This document shows, one piece after another, positions 16,704-26,670 of a stretch of 64,000 bases of DNA. The DNA comes from an uncultured Lachnospiraceae bacterium. GTDB lineage: Bacteria; Bacillota; Clostridia; Lachnospirales; Lachnospiraceae. The position numbers were made by a program, and so were the translations under genes. The notes below the pieces were generated by a model. It worked only from the letters and a program-made list of their open reading frames with translations. It did no database searches and was not told where the DNA came from. Position 1 is the stretch's first letter. The number at the start of each line of letters is the position of its first letter. The DNA is taken from positions 38,460-102,459 of the forward strand of contig CANRLR010000008.1 of NCBI GenBank assembly GCA_947631505.1. Reading direction: 5' to 3'.

Positions 16704-19700
16704 TCAGTTATTTACTTTCACTTTCAATTTTGCTTTCTTTTTACCACATTTTACGGTAATCGTTGCTGTCCCTTTTTTCTTTGCTTTCGCCAAACCGTAT
16801 TGGTCAACAGAAACAACACTTTTCTTTGAACTCTTATAGGTGACAGAATCCGTTGTTCTCTTTGTCATGGACTTAATCGCTACGGTATAAGTCTTTCCTT
16901 TCTTCAGGGTTTTTCTCTTTGCTTTCAAAGAAAGTTTTTTATTTGGTTTTGCCTTTTTCGAAACTTTAACCGTAATCGTCGCTTTCTTTGTTTTGTCTGC
17001 AGCAGAAGTCACAGTAATTTTCGTAGTTCCAGCCTTTTTCGCTTTCACTGTCCCTTTGGCTGATACCGAAGCAACTGCTTTCTTTGAGGATACCCATGTC
17101 ACAGCCTTACCAAAGCTTCCCATTCCTGTAACTACAGCAGCCAATTTCAATTTACCACCCTTTTTTAAGTATACCGTCTTTGTTCCCGCTTTTCGGTTTG
17201 CTGCTTTCACAGTCACCTTGGATATCTTAGGCTCATTTGATGACGTTGTAGTAGTAGAATCATTCACACCATTGGACGAAGTATCCGGCTCTTTAGCGAT
17301 TTCTTCTTTCTTATCCTCAGATTTTTCATTGTTAAAATCCGCCGGTCTTTCTTTCTCCATACTGTCCGGATTGGTTAAATCAAATGCCATATAATCTGAT
17401 TTTACCACATTATAATTACCTGTTTTGGATGCCGAAGTAAGATAAAGATAAGAGTCGTTCTTATCCATTTCATTTGCTACTACAGTATTCAGTCCGCTAG
17501 CTTTCAATTTGCTCTTATCGACAGAAACAGAAGCCTTGCCATCTTTTACGTCCGCTGTCAGACAGGTTGTTCCATTCATCTGAAAACGAATCTTTGCCGC
17601 TTCACTGTTTTTTGTTTCTGCGGTAAATGTCACTTTATCCCCGTCAACTTTTCCTGACAAAAAAATGTCATCTGAAGTTTTATAATATCCCAAGGAATTT
17701 ACCAAAGTTGAAACCGATGCAAATTGTTTATCCAGCCATTCCACTCTCTTATTCAAAAATGTCTGGATAGAAGCAACCGAATCCTCAAAATTCTGAGACG
17801 TCGCACCACTATATTCCGTGTTGTAGGTGTAGCACCATCTAACATCATTCGCTGCACCGGCTTCTTTTAGATCGGTCTTATACTGGTCGATCAGCCCACC
17901 TTTTTTTATCATATTTTCGATTACCGGGCGGATTTTATGATATTTTTCATAAGCTAAGGTAAGGAAATAGGGATCACGAATCAACATACGGTTCCACTGA
18001 ACGGTCTGATAATACTGCTCCTCTGTGAATTTATCGATTGTCGTCTGCCAGCTTGTCGGATAATTGGTATTGATATTAAACATATTCGTATTGCCCCAAC
18101 ACCAGTCAAAATCCCACTGCGGACCGAATTTAGCCAGTTCACCAACATCTTTGTAGAAGAAAAAGCTGTTCTTCATACTATCCCAGTTCATCGCATATTC
18201 ACAAAACAGAAAATTATTCACAAGGCTGTCCATATCGAACAATTCACTGTAATGCTTGCCATCATTTACATGATCCGTATATGTGACCGCTGTATAGTGG
18301 GCGTCCTTCCACTGTTTTTCCCTGCTGCCTTCCTTGTCAGTGTAATATTTCTGGGTACCATTGTTAAAATAGAAATCATCACTATGCAGTGCATACTCAA
18401 AAGCTTGTGTATAGTTCTTTGCATATTCAAACAAGGATGTACTCTTGAAACTATTCACAATTGCCCGTTTTTCTGCATCTGTTTCAGCATCCTCTCCCGG
18501 CTCGGGAGCACTGAAATACATTGGTTGTTTATAGTTTGTTGCAATACTTGCCAGTGTATTATCCCCAATACTGTAAAAGTCCATTTCAGCAAGAAAACCT
18601 CCCGTAGTATCCGGAAGCGTAATATCATAATCAGCAAAATCATAAACATGAACCGGATTCTCATAATAACTGATATTGGTCAGATCACAATCCTCTCCCG
18701 TCAGATGCAATTTTAGCATTTCCGGAAAACCAAAATCATTTTGTGCACTGGCATCAAATACCGTTGTCTTCCCATTTGCCCCCGTAATGTCGCCATGCAT
18801 CGTAATCCTATTTCCGATTCTTTTAATAGAGAGTTTCACATCCGCATCGGCTAATATGTCCTTCCTCCTATCATTGCAGATATTACTAATATTTCCTTCC
18901 CACTTTGCTGCAGCATTCTCGCCATTATACCACCAAATATTGCCATTACACACCGCTGTTAAATAGTTGGCCTCATCCTGCGATGCAAGTTCTACAACAA
19001 AATTGTCATATTCCTGATTGGTCTTATATCCTTTATTGTGGAACTCAAAGGATAGACTGAAGTCTCCCGTCAAAGAAATCCAATCCGTTTTTGCTTCTGC
19101 AAAATTGCCGCAGGACAAATCTGGAATTGCTATTTTTTCTACCTCATCAGAACCCGCTGCATCATAAGTCACTCTTTTCTCATCTATCCAGGAATAGTCC
19201 GAAGCCATAATGGTTTCTAATTCACTGATAAACTCTTTTCTTTTCGTCTTATCCCATCCATTTTCTTTTGCGACTGCTTTACCGATCGTATCTGCCGCAT
19301 CCTCACCAATACCCGTCCAGTCAGTAATGTCAATCCGGCCCGGGTCCACACGGCGATGTTCACAGAGCTGATACACACCTTCATACTGTCCGTTATAAAT
19401 CAGTGTTACATTCGTAGACTTAAAGTAAAATTCTGTACCGATATCACCGGAAAAATCATACAGCAATTTATTGCGCAGCAAAGAGTGGTCAATATCATTG
19501 GCCAGCAAAACCCAATGTTTACTCGTATAGGACTTGGATGTTCCATCCTCATTCTGCTCGGCACCTAATCCCAGCAGATCTGCCTTTTCACTCAACTTAA
19601 GTTTAAAGGGACGCTTTGGACGGTAGGCAGTGGAATTCCCCCTCAGCTTGACCTGTCCGGTACCATCATACCAGTAATCCTCGTTCTGATAGGTATCATT

Positions 19701-20201
19701 TCCTACCAATTTGATGGAGGTATTCTCTTCCTCTGTATAATCCTTTGTTACATCATAATAATTGGTTTCCGAGTTAATATAAATAACCGGAGTCTTACTA
19801 CAGTAAATCGTAAGTTTGGTATCCCCAATTGCCCCATAGATCACACTTTCCAAATACTCTTCCGTAATCTCCAGTGCCGGCTGCTGTACACTTTTCACTG
19901 TCTCATAGACAACCTTATTTCCATCTTGCCCGGAAACCACCTTCTTTACCGTCCATAAAACATTCTCCGTCACTTCTTCCGTTACGGCATCCTGCGTATG
20001 TAATACTTTCAACGTGTCTCCCGGTTTCACATAGGCATGATCAAAGGAATAACCATCTGCCGACATTGCCGTCGTATTGTCGTTGATTTCCACCCCTTCC
20101 TCCACAGCAGCTGCTGCCCGCAGTGGAGATGGAATACCTGTTACTATAAGTGCCGCTGTGCAAAGAACACATAACACCTTTTTCACCATTTTTTTACACA
20201 T
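16704..20201 (-). CDS. Secreted CotH-type kinase with Ig-like repeats
   Basis: A 1,165-residue exported protein. A signal peptide (about 1-30, ending in an alanine-rich site) precedes a CotH domain: KLRGNSTAYRPKRPFKLKL, WVLLANDIDHSLLRNKLLYDF and EHRRVDPGRIDITDW are its landmarks. CotH proteins are atypical protein kinases; in Bacillus CotH phosphorylates coat proteins. Residues about 355-520 look like an inserted concanavalin-type (LamG-like) sandwich. After a serine/threonine linker the C-terminus carries Ig-like (Big2) modules: one clear (VTWVSSKKAVASVSAKGTVKA) and a second (VTYKSSKKSVVSVDQYGLAKA). The substrate may be at the cell surface or spore coat. GGAGG lies eight bases before the ATG. 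Monocistronic. Confidence 0.9.
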   Translation of the reverse strand: MCKKMVKKVLCVLCTAALIVTGIPSPLRAAAAVEEGVEINDNTTAMSADGYSFDHAYVKPGDTLKVLHTQDAVTEEVTENVLWTVKKVVSGQDGNKVVYETVKSVQQPALEITEEYLESVIYGAIGDTKLTIYCSKTPVIYINSETNYYDVTKDYTEEENTSIKLVGNDTYQNEDYWYDGTGQVKLRGNSTAYRPKRPFKLKLSEKADLLGLGAEQNEDGTSKSYTSKHWVLLANDIDHSLLRNKLLYDFSGDIGTEFYFKSTNVTLIYNGQYEGVYQLCEHRRVDPGRIDITDWTGIGEDAADTIGKAVAKENGWDKTKRKEFISELETIMASDYSWIDEKRVTYDAAGSDEVEKIAIPDLSCGNFAEAKTDWISLTGDFSLSFEFHNKGYKTNQEYDNFVVELASQDEANYLTAVCNGNIWWYNGENAAAKWEGNISNICNDRRKDILADADVKLSIKRIGNRITMHGDITGANGKTTVFDASAQNDFGFPEMLKLHLTGEDCDLTNISYYENPVHVYDFADYDITLPDTTGGFLAEMDFYSIGDNTLASIATNYKQPMYFSAPEPGEDAETDAEKRAIVNSFKSTSLFEYAKNYTQAFEYALHSDDFYFNNGTQKYYTDKEGSREKQWKDAHYTAVTYTDHVNDGKHYSELFDMDSLVNNFLFCEYAMNWDSMKNSFFFYKDVGELAKFGPQWDFDWCWGNTNMFNINTNYPTSWQTTIDKFTEEQYYQTVQWNRMLIRDPYFLTLAYEKYHKIRPVIENMIKKGGLIDQYKTDLKEAGAANDVRWCYTYNTEYSGATSQNFEDSVASIQTFLNKRVEWLDKQFASVSTLVNSLGYYKTSDDIFLSGKVDGDKVTFTAETKNSEAAKIRFQMNGTTCLTADVKDGKASVSVDKSKLKASGLNTVVANEMDKNDSYLYLTSASKTGNYNVVKSDYMAFDLTNPDSMEKERPADFNNEKSEDKKEEIAKEPDTSSNGVNDSTTTTSSNEPKISKVTVKAANRKAGTKTVYLKKGGKLKLAAVVTGMGSFGKAVTWVSSKKAVASVSAKGTVKAKKAGTTKITVTSAADKTKKATITVKVSKKAKPNKKLSLKAKRKTLKKGKTYTVAIKSMTKRTTDSVTYKSSKKSVVSVDQYGLAKAKKKGTATITVKCGKKKAKLKVKVNN

Positions 20202-20284
20202 ACAAGGGTCCTCCGTTTCGTTCTTTCAATTAATATACTTAAATTAATTATAACGTTCGGGAGAAACATAAGTCAATAAATAAA

Positions 20285-21472
20285 TTATTGACTTACACTT
20301 TTGCACAGATTGTCCAAATCATAAGCTTCTTCGAATAAACATTCTTCCGCCAGATAATCTAGATTTTCCTCTGAATGCTCCACCTCTTTCGCATAAATCC
20401 TCACAATTTTCTGCCAATCCTCTAAATCAAATTTTCCGTTCTTCTCTGCAATACACATCATATTTATATCCCGTATCATAAGAAAAGAAATGGCAATAAA
20501 TTTTGCTTTTCCCAAAAAATCATAATCATCAACACACCGTGCCAGACACATAAAAGTATAATACACCATCAAATGCTCATACACATATTCCCTGTCAGTT
20601 TCCTCTATATCTAATTTTAACTTTTCTAAATCCTCCTCATATTGAACCATTCCATTTTCCGGTTTTACATACCGGCTCTGCAACTTCTCTAAAAAGTTCT
20701 CCCATTCCGCATTGATACTGGCTATTGCCGTAAAGGAACACATTCGCTGAAGAAAATAACCATAACACTGAGAGAGATTCATTTCACTTTTATATCGTTT
20801 CCCCCACTTCTCTTTTTCTGACATATATTTTACTGTGTCCACTGACGGAATCTCCATTTCACGTCCCTCATTCAAATATCCCTGCACTTCTTTTGCATAC
20901 AATAAAAAGGATACCGTTCTCTCTTCAATCGATACTTCCCTATTTTGCAAAATTTCGATTGCCCGGTTTCTTGCATGCAGCACCACTCTTGCCAGAGCAA
21001 GCTCCTCTTCACTTTCTTCAAAGTCTAACTCACCCTCTGTTTCCTGTTCCACAAATGAAATCTTTTCTTTCTTCCCAAATATCAAGCGTCCTGCCTCGGG
21101 ACAACTGGCACTGATTGCCACCTCACGCGCCCCACCAAATTCAAAAAAATTTCTCGGTGTAAAGGTGCAGACATAGCACAAGGCATCCTCTCCCAGCTCC
21201 TTATAGATTTCACAGAGATTCTTCTCATTCAAAAACGGACACCTTCGATTTTCTCCCAAAGAAAAGCCATGCCTTTCATAGACATCTGCGTCCTCACTAC
21301 TGTACTCCTTCATCAGAGAACGAAGCTTCTCCCCAAATTCCCCCTCGACACTCATATAGTAAGCATAACTCTCATCATCAATGTCAATTTCCCAGCCGGC
21401 ACAGCAGGTATCCTCACACTGACCGGCAATACATTTAAAATTCTCGTAATAACTTGGATATCGTAACTTCAT
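20285..21472 (-). CDS. FliB-like (lysine N-methylase) CxxC protein
   Basis: A 395-residue protein of the family annotated as flagellin lysine-N-methylase. The cysteine cluster C14-x4-C19-x3-CC at the N-terminus (QCEDTCCAGW) and a second group, RRCPFLNEKNLCEIY and LCYVCTFTPR at about 75-105, look like metal or iron-sulfur ligands. No flagellar gene is visible in the window, so its substrate may be another surface protein; this matches the wide spread of the family in non-motile Clostridia. The ribosome binding site is weak (AAAGGCGA, two to four bases before the ATG). No close partner. Confidence 0.82.
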   Translation of the reverse strand: MKLRYPSYYENFKCIAGQCEDTCCAGWEIDIDDESYAYYMSVEGEFGEKLRSLMKEYSSEDADVYERHGFSLGENRRCPFLNEKNLCEIYKELGEDALCYVCTFTPRNFFEFGGAREVAISASCPEAGRLIFGKKEKISFVEQETEGELDFEESEEELALARVVLHARNRAIEILQNREVSIEERTVSFLLYAKEVQGYLNEGREMEIPSVDTVKYMSEKEKWGKRYKSEMNLSQCYGYFLQRMCSFTAIASINAEWENFLEKLQSRYVKPENGMVQYEEDLEKLKLDIEETDREYVYEHLMVYYTFMCLARCVDDYDFLGKAKFIAISFLMIRDINMMCIAEKNGKFDLEDWQKIVRIYAKEVEHSEENLDYLAEECLFEEAYDLDNLCKSVSQ

Positions 21473-21550
21473 ATTCGCCTTTTCCCTCTTCTCTTTTATT
21501 TCATCTCTGCCTTTTTATTTTACACCTTATTGGATGGAAACGAAAGCAAA

Positions 21551-21575
21551 AAAAGCGTCGTGAGAATCCGACGCT
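21551..21575 (-). terminator. Distal terminator of the FN3/propeller gene
   Basis: AGCGTCG and CGACGCT form a seven-base stem with an eight-base loop; on the minus strand the stem is followed by a T-run of seven. It is the second of two nearly identical terminators. Confidence 0.8.
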
Positions 21576-21719
21576 CTTGAAGTTTGCCAAAGGCAAACTT
21601 CGCTCCGCAAATGTCGAACTTTCCTATACAATGAGAAAAGCGTCGTAGAAATCCGACGCTTTTTCATTTACTTGTGTCAAACATTGCTCTGCAAATGAGA
21701 ACTTTCCCATGCTATAAAA
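21576..21719 (-). repeat. Tandem terminator-linked repeat (GCAAATG...GAACTTTCC module)
   Basis: Two related units lie head to tail: GCTCCGCAAATG-tc-GAACTTTCCTATACAAT at 21602-21632 and GCTCTGCAAATGaGAACTTTCCCATGCTATAA at 21687-21719, each next to an AGCGTCG/CGACGCT terminator. A third, weaker copy (GGACTTTCCTATACAATAAAAAGC) lies at 27137-27160, again abutting a terminator. A perfect inverted repeat GAAGTTTGCC-AAA-GGCAAACTTC (21579-21601) is part of the first unit. Confidence 0.6.
21636..21664 (-). terminator. Proximal terminator of the FN3/propeller gene
   Basis: AAAAGCGTCG and CGACGCTTTT pair over ten bases around an eight-base loop, with T-runs on both sides, about 65 bases after the stop codon at 21730. 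Confidence 0.88.
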
Positions 21720-21729
21720 TCCTGCCGTG

Positions 21730-23145
21730 TTAAATCAGTTTGTTCGTTTTAAGAGCAATTACCCGGTCTACCGGATATTTACAACTGGTATAATGGCTGG
21801 AGGAGAACAGGGCATAGGTATAAGTGCCGTAAATTGCTACTCCCTCTACCATTGGCGGCATGGTCGTTACTGCCAATGCCGTGTTCTTCAATATTTTTCC
21901 ATTTGTTCCTACATTAGAATAAGACGGATAATAGGTCCGAATCTGGGAAATATAACCGGATTTTGCTTTTTTGGTCCGATAACTTCTTGTGAGAATCATT
22001 TTGCCATCCGTATCAAACGTAATTCCCTGCGTTTTGCTTGGCACAGCCATTGTGTAAGTCTGCTGCAGCGATGGTGCTTTTTTCTTGTCCGCAATACTAT
22101 AACCATACATAGTAGAACTACTTTGACTGAATGAGCCGACCCACAGAACATCATTATAATATCCCATAAAAGATGCCGTACCGTTTACTTTATTCACGGT
22201 ACTATAACCTGCCAGTGTTGTATACGAAGTTCCCGCATTTACCGCATCGGTTACAACACTGTACGGAAAACTGGCAACGTTTGTTCCTTTTGAAATCCAT
22301 ACATTCGTTCCATCATATGCCATTCCACCAACTTTTGCCTTGCTTGGCAGAACAATTGTTGTAATATAAGACTTCGACGCCTTACTGATTACATAAATTA
22401 CAGAATAATCCACCCCTTTTGAATCATACGCAGAAATCAAAAGATAACTTCCTGCATGACAGATTGCCTGTGGAACCATACTGGTACATTTAAAACCTGC
22501 CACATTGGTTGTTTTCATACCGGGAATGGCAAAGCTCTTATTATAATTCATATAAGTCCGCATTTTCTTATAGGTCTTATAGGCTGGTGACTTAGTAAAT
22601 GATGTCTTTGTGCTATATTTTTTTGCTGTTTTTGATGTAGCGGATACGGATGCTGTCTTTGCCGACAATGCCGTAGACAAATCACTTTCTACAATAGCAC
22701 TGCCAACCTTCTTGTAAGCAGTCATACGAAAATAGTACGTAGTATTCTGCAACAATGACTTTTTGTCATAGGTTGTTACCGCACCATCCGAAATCGTTGC
22801 TGTCTTTGTGTATGCACTATCCGTAGATGGACGGGAATAAATAACATAGCCATCCGCTCCCTCTACCTTTTTCCATGTGATGCGGATCCGTTTGGAACCC
22901 CCCCGGAGACTAATCGTCGGTGCAGCCGGTTTGTACAATTCCAGCTGATTGTCCGGAACTGGTGTCGGCGTCACTTCTGTCCCTGTGATACTGCCGCCAG
23001 AGACCACCCCGGTTGTTTGTGAAGAATTTTCTGCTGCCGTCTCTGCTGCTCTTGCCTCTTTCCAGCTGTTCTGTGGAAGAACTCCCGCCACCATCGCCAA
23101 GGTGAGACACATGGCCATCGCCTTTGCTGTTTTTTTCTTTTTCAT
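21730..23145 (-). CDS. Secreted FN3-domain protein with a beta-propeller-like region
   Basis: A 471-residue exported protein. The signal peptide (basic KKKKTAKAMAM, hydrophobic core, ARA site at about 32) is followed by a Thr/Pro linker, one fibronectin type III domain (about 70-165: RIRITWKKVEGADGYVIYSR) and a C-terminal region of about 280 residues made of repeated GxTFDTDGKMILTRS-like strands, probably a beta-propeller. No catalytic residues are visible; binding to a cell-wall or matrix ligand is plausible. The start at 23145 is five bases after GGAGG; a TTG four codons earlier overlaps the site. Monocistronic, with double terminators. Confidence 0.85.
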   Translation of the reverse strand: MKKKKTAKAMAMCLTLAMVAGVLPQNSWKEARAAETAAENSSQTTGVVSGGSITGTEVTPTPVPDNQLELYKPAAPTISLRGGSKRIRITWKKVEGADGYVIYSRPSTDSAYTKTATISDGAVTTYDKKSLLQNTTYYFRMTAYKKVGSAIVESDLSTALSAKTASVSATSKTAKKYSTKTSFTKSPAYKTYKKMRTYMNYNKSFAIPGMKTTNVAGFKCTSMVPQAICHAGSYLLISAYDSKGVDYSVIYVISKASKSYITTIVLPSKAKVGGMAYDGTNVWISKGTNVASFPYSVVTDAVNAGTSYTTLAGYSTVNKVNGTASFMGYYNDVLWVGSFSQSSSTMYGYSIADKKKAPSLQQTYTMAVPSKTQGITFDTDGKMILTRSYRTKKAKSGYISQIRTYYPSYSNVGTNGKILKNTALAVTTMPPMVEGVAIYGTYTYALFSSSHYTSCKYPVDRVIALKTNKLI

Positions 23146-23326
23146 ATGAACCTCCAATCTGTAGGAACTTTTCCTACACTCCTATTATTCAGAATAACTA
23201 TACTATAACACCAGATTTTGTCAAGGACGTGAAAAAAGTATGGCATTTATTTGACATTTTCTTACCAATTTTGTAGTATGGATTCAGCGATTACACGAAC
23301 ATTTCAGTAGTAGATCGGAGGTACTC

Positions 23327-23914
23327 ATGAACGATGCGCTGTTGGGAATCCACACAGAAGAAATCCAAAGGGACGGAAAGGATACCTATCATTTTCACCG
23401 CTATGAACCGACTCCTTATGCGGTTATTGACACCCTTTTTGATGTCTATACCCCTCAAAAAGAAGATGTCCTTGTGGATTTTGGCTGTGGACTGGGACGA
23501 CTTAATTTCTACTTGGAACATCGCTTTGGTATACAGTCCGTAGGAGTAGAAATGGTAGAAGCTTATTATTTGCGTGCTCTGGAAAACCAAAAGACCTATA
23601 ACGGAAAAAAAGAGAACATTTCCTTTGTCCATACGGCAGCACAAGATTATGAAATCTCTTCTTTCGATACGATATTTTACTTTTTTAATCCGTTTTCTGT
23701 CAATATATTCCGTCGCGTTGTGAATCACATTCTAGCATCCTTTGAAAGTCACCCGCGAAAAATCACCTTGCTTTTGTACTACCCGGAAGATGAATGCATT
23801 TTCTATTTAGAACATCATACGGATTTCCGGCTTGTAGATGAAATTGCTGCCAGTGACACAATTACCAAAGACCGTCGTGAACGCTTTTGTGTCTATTCAC
23901 TGACCGGACTCTGA
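23327..23914 (+). CDS. SAM-dependent methyltransferase
   Basis: A 195-residue class I methyltransferase. Motif I is clear as VDFGCGLGRLNFYL at about 49-62, followed by SVGVEMVEAYYLRA (motif II, acidic end of strand 2) and FDTIFYFFNPFS at the motif IV position. The NPF there resembles the NPPF-type motif of amino-methylating enzymes, but the substrate remains unknown. CGGAGG lies five bases before the ATG. It stands alone on the plus strand and its 3' end overlaps the convergent gene at 23893 by 22 bases. Confidence 0.88.
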   Translation: MNDALLGIHTEEIQRDGKDTYHFHRYEPTPYAVIDTLFDVYTPQKEDVLVDFGCGLGRLNFYLEHRFGIQSVGVEMVEAYYLRALENQKTYNGKKENISFVHTAAQDYEISSFDTIFYFFNPFSVNIFRRVVNHILASFESHPRKITLLLYYPEDECIFYLEHHTDFRLVDEIAASDTITKDRRERFCVYSLTGL

Positions 23915-24381
23915 TACCGCTCCCAGCCTGCGACAGACTTTTCAAATAGAACACAGAGCCAGTAGGTATCTATTTCCTCCTCCTCTTCTTCTTTAGGAAC
24001 ATCAATTCCAAATTCATAAGCATATCCAGTCTCTACGGTATCCTCCACAACGGTAAACACAGTTCCTTTTGTCAGCCGTTTCAACACCGCTTCCTGTGCT
24101 GGTGCCGGCACATCTTCATCGGGAATTTCCCGCTGCAGCATACCATTCGCATCATAATATTTCAATCCCTCTTTCATAAATCTGGCAATCCTTGCATTTT
24201 CCAGTCTGAGCAGAATCTCTCCACAGAACATATCCTGATATCGGCTGTTCTGTGAATTCTTTGCTTTAATAACTGCACCGTTAAAAGTAAACTCCATTCT
24301 GTCCTCCAAAAAAGAGAATTCTAAAATATTGGAATCATCAAAACAAATCTGATTCAGTTCATTCACACATTGAAATTTCAT
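23893..24381 (-). CDS. Unrecognised acidic protein, coupled to the membrane protein upstream
   Basis: About 162 residues, no recognised family, no membrane segment. It shows a beta-rich N-terminal half (CVNELNQICFDDSNILEF) and an acidic run of glutamates near residue 140 before an aromatic C-terminus (TYWLCVLFEKSVAGWERY). Two starts compete: the GTG at 24396 overlaps the previous stop codon in a GTGA arrangement, and the ATG at 24381 follows AAGGG closely. Either way translation is coupled to the upstream gene, so the two products probably work together. The 3' end overlaps the convergent methyltransferase by 22 bases. Confidence 0.7.
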   Translation of the reverse strand: MKFQCVNELNQICFDDSNILEFSFLEDRMEFTFNGAVIKAKNSQNSRYQDMFCGEILLRLENARIARFMKEGLKYYDANGMLQREIPDEDVPAPAQEAVLKRLTKGTVFTVVEDTVETGYAYEFGIDVPKEEEEEEIDTYWLCVLFEKSVAGWERYQSPVSE

Positions 24382-24392
24382 TTTCCCTTCAC

Positions 24393-25019
24393 TCACCTTT
24401 TTTCTTTCACTACTACATCATTGCGAAGTCCCAGCACAAAAAGGAGACTGGATATACCAATGAGCAAATTTACTAATTTTTTCACAAAATTATACATCAC
24501 ATAAACATCGATCTTCGTAAACGATGCCACATACCGCACTGCCTCCAAAAATTCTAAGCCAAAGCTAAGGATAAGCAGGACAGAACCACACACCGCCAAT
24601 GCCTTCGGGCCTATATTCTGAAAGTAGAAGAAACAGATCCCCAAGCAAACCAGCTGGATTCCGCCTAGTATAAGAAAACTGGTTGCTGCACTCTTCTCGT
24701 AATGAATCGGTATATAGATTAAATTATCAACAGATGCCAGCAAAAATAACGCATAACTGATAATCAGCCAGCCTCCGGTTCTCCTTTCCTGTGACATTCC
24801 ATGAATAGAAACCGCCATAAAAACAGTTCCTGCAAAAGTCAACGGCGTAACAAAGAGAAAAATAACAACTACCGGAATCGAAACTAACCCCAATCTGGCT
24901 TCATTTATCATAATCATAATACCTTGTACAAGGGAAACCGCAGCCATAAACATAGTAATTAATGTGAGCACCCTCATTGGTATCTTATATATTTCTCCTT
25001 TAATAGATAGTGAATTCAT
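24393..25019 (-). CDS. Unrecognised six-helix membrane protein
   Basis: A 208-residue, strongly hydrophobic protein with about six membrane helices (near 17-38, 46-72, 82-102, 110-135, 140-160, 178-200) and short loops. No transporter or enzyme motif is recognised. The ATG at 25019 is nine bases after GGGAGG; a TTG two codons earlier is possible. It is the first gene of a two-gene unit with the acidic protein that follows, whose start overlaps its stop. Confidence 0.75.
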   Translation of the reverse strand: MNSLSIKGEIYKIPMRVLTLITMFMAAVSLVQGIMIMINEARLGLVSIPVVVIFLFVTPLTFAGTVFMAVSIHGMSQERRTGGWLIISYALFLLASVDNLIYIPIHYEKSAATSFLILGGIQLVCLGICFFYFQNIGPKALAVCGSVLLILSFGLEFLEAVRYVASFTKIDVYVMYNFVKKLVNLLIGISSLLFVLGLRNDVVVKEKR

Positions 25020-25156
25020 ACGCAATCCCCTCCCTCTATTTATAAAAAGATTTAAATTTATTTTACCACAGTTTCAAAATAATTGAAACAGAAACTTGAA
25101 TATTCGGATACTTTTTGGGAATTATAGTTAGCAAAAGAAAAAAAGGAGATGTTATT

Positions 25157-25615
25157 ATGCAATTATCACAACAGGAAACTGCTGTAATCAAAGATTTACA
25201 GACACAGGAAAAAAGCTGCGTGGAAAAGTACCGCTTTTATGAAAAATCAGCTCATGACGAACAGTTAAAGCAGCTGTTCCACCGCATTGGTGATGAAGAG
25301 CAGGAGCACTTTGATTCCCTCGGTAAGTTGTTAAAGGGAGAAATGCCTATGGTAAATGCTGCGGAAACCGGAATGGAAGGCTATTCCCCATCTATGTCCT
25401 ATCCGGCTAATGATAACTCTGATGAGAAAAAACACGATGAATTTCTCTGCACGGACTGCATCGGAACTGAAAAATTAGTTTCTTCCACTTATAATAATGA
25501 CTTATTCCGTTTCGCTGCTACCGGTGTTCGGAAATTATTGAACCACATTCAGACAGAAGAACAAAATCATGCCGAAATGATTTTCAAATACAAGACAGTA
25601 AACGGAATGGCTTAG
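25157..25615 (+). CDS. CotF-like spore coat protein with ferritin-like fold
   Basis: A 152-residue helical protein. Two helix pairs carry the spaced glutamates and histidines of a ferritin-like bundle (HRIGDEEQEHFDSLGKLL at about 46-63 and HIQTEEQNHAEMIFKY near the end), and the second half begins with CTDCIGTEKLVSSTYN, the pattern of CotF-family coat proteins. Expected site: the spore coat, made in the mother cell. The start is the ATG at 25157, five bases after AAGGAGATG; a longer frame to 25115 contains this site. It has no close partner; a short hairpin follows it. Confidence 0.85.
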   Translation: MQLSQQETAVIKDLQTQEKSCVEKYRFYEKSAHDEQLKQLFHRIGDEEQEHFDSLGKLLKGEMPMVNAAETGMEGYSPSMSYPANDNSDEKKHDEFLCTDCIGTEKLVSSTYNNDLFRFAATGVRKLLNHIQTEEQNHAEMIFKYKTVNGMA

Positions 25616-25706
25616 TCATATTTACGGAACCTCATGCATATACTTTATATGAATATTTGTGTCCATGGACAAGCGTCTGTGGACACAGGAAATGAGGTTA
25701 TATACA

Positions 25707-26654
25707 ATGAAAAAATACATACCTTGTATTCTTTTATTCCTTTTTTTACTATCCGGATGTCAAAATGAGGGACAGACCATTGCCGAAACTACTGCCCCCG
25801 CTCCCTCAGCAGCACCCTCTGAAATTTCTATGGGTTCTCTTTCCGGCAATTATTTTGCTTACAATCCTCTTGAAAATTCTCTATCCCTTTGGACTCATAC
25901 GAAGAAAACATATCACATGTACACCCTGAAAAGAAATCACCAATGGTTTGGACCTGTTGTCAGCTGGAAGGCTCCCAAAAATTGCATCTATGATAATTTT
26001 GTCTATGGAAGCGATGGTTCTCTGTATGCGTGCCAAAAAAAGTTTTACAAAAACACCTTGCAGAATCAGACCCTGATAAAACTTCGGAAAAACAAAAAAG
26101 TATCTAAAATCCCCTTGAGCAGTCTTCCTAAAAAAGAAATTACAGATATTTCTTTTTCCGGCACAGCTCTTGCCCTCACTTTTTGCGATAATAGTGTACG
26201 CTTTTACAACATTGCAGAAGGACAAGCTCTGGGAGCCTCCAATATAAAAGGCTGTTCCGGAAAAAATATGCTGCAGGAGCATTTCTATTTTACCGAAGAA
26301 AAGAATGCCACTACGGGAGAAGCGGCCTTGATCAGCTATGACATCCGGACCGGTGAGGTACAAAAAACCTATCCGTTAGGAATCCGCAACACCGTCCCGG
26401 TGAGCAACTACCGTGAAAAGCTGTATTTATTATTGCCAAGTGGGATTTATACCGGCAATACCAAGGAAGCCTCTCTCTTTAAACAGACCGCTTTTTCTTC
26501 TCTGGGACTGCCGGAAAATGCCCGGATTACTTTTTTTCAAGCGGCAAGAGATGACACGCTCTATCTCGGTTTCTATGACAGCAAACAGATTTTTCATCTT
26601 AGAATTGTAACTCTTTCTCCTTTATGCTATACTAATAAGCATACGAAAACATAA
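25707..26654 (+). CDS. Lipoprotein with propeller-like repeats
   Basis: A 315-residue lipoprotein: [19 protein letters not shown] is a signal peptide with lipobox LSGC, followed by an Ala/Pro/Thr linker. The rest has repeated strands ([32 protein letters not shown]) suggesting a WD/YVTN-like beta-propeller on the outside of the membrane. The family is not recognised. The ATG at 25707 is nine bases after GAGG. A hairpin formed by GTGTCCA and TGGACAC (25661-25687) lies in its leader. mscL follows after 16 bases, so they may be co-transcribed. Confidence 0.8.
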   Translation: MKKYIPCILLFLFLLSGCQNEGQTIAETTAPAPSAAPSEISMGSLSGNYFAYNPLENSLSLWTHTKKTYHMYTLKRNHQWFGPVVSWKAPKNCIYDNFVYGSDGSLYACQKKFYKNTLQNQTLIKLRKNKKVSKIPLSSLPKKEITDISFSGTALALTFCDNSVRFYNIAEGQALGASNIKGCSGKNMLQEHFYFTEEKNATTGEAALISYDIRTGEVQKTYPLGIRNTVPVSNYREKLYLLLPSGIYTGNTKEASLFKQTAFSSLGLPENARITFFQAARDDTLYLGFYDSKQIFHLRIVTLSPLCYTNKHTKT

Positions 26655-26670
26655 AAAAGGAGAAGTACAC

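Noticed and set aside
25661..25687. GTGTCCA/TGGACAC hairpin as terminator of the CotF-like gene
   Set aside because: No T-run follows and it lies in the leader of the next gene, so its role is undecided; it is mentioned only with that gene.
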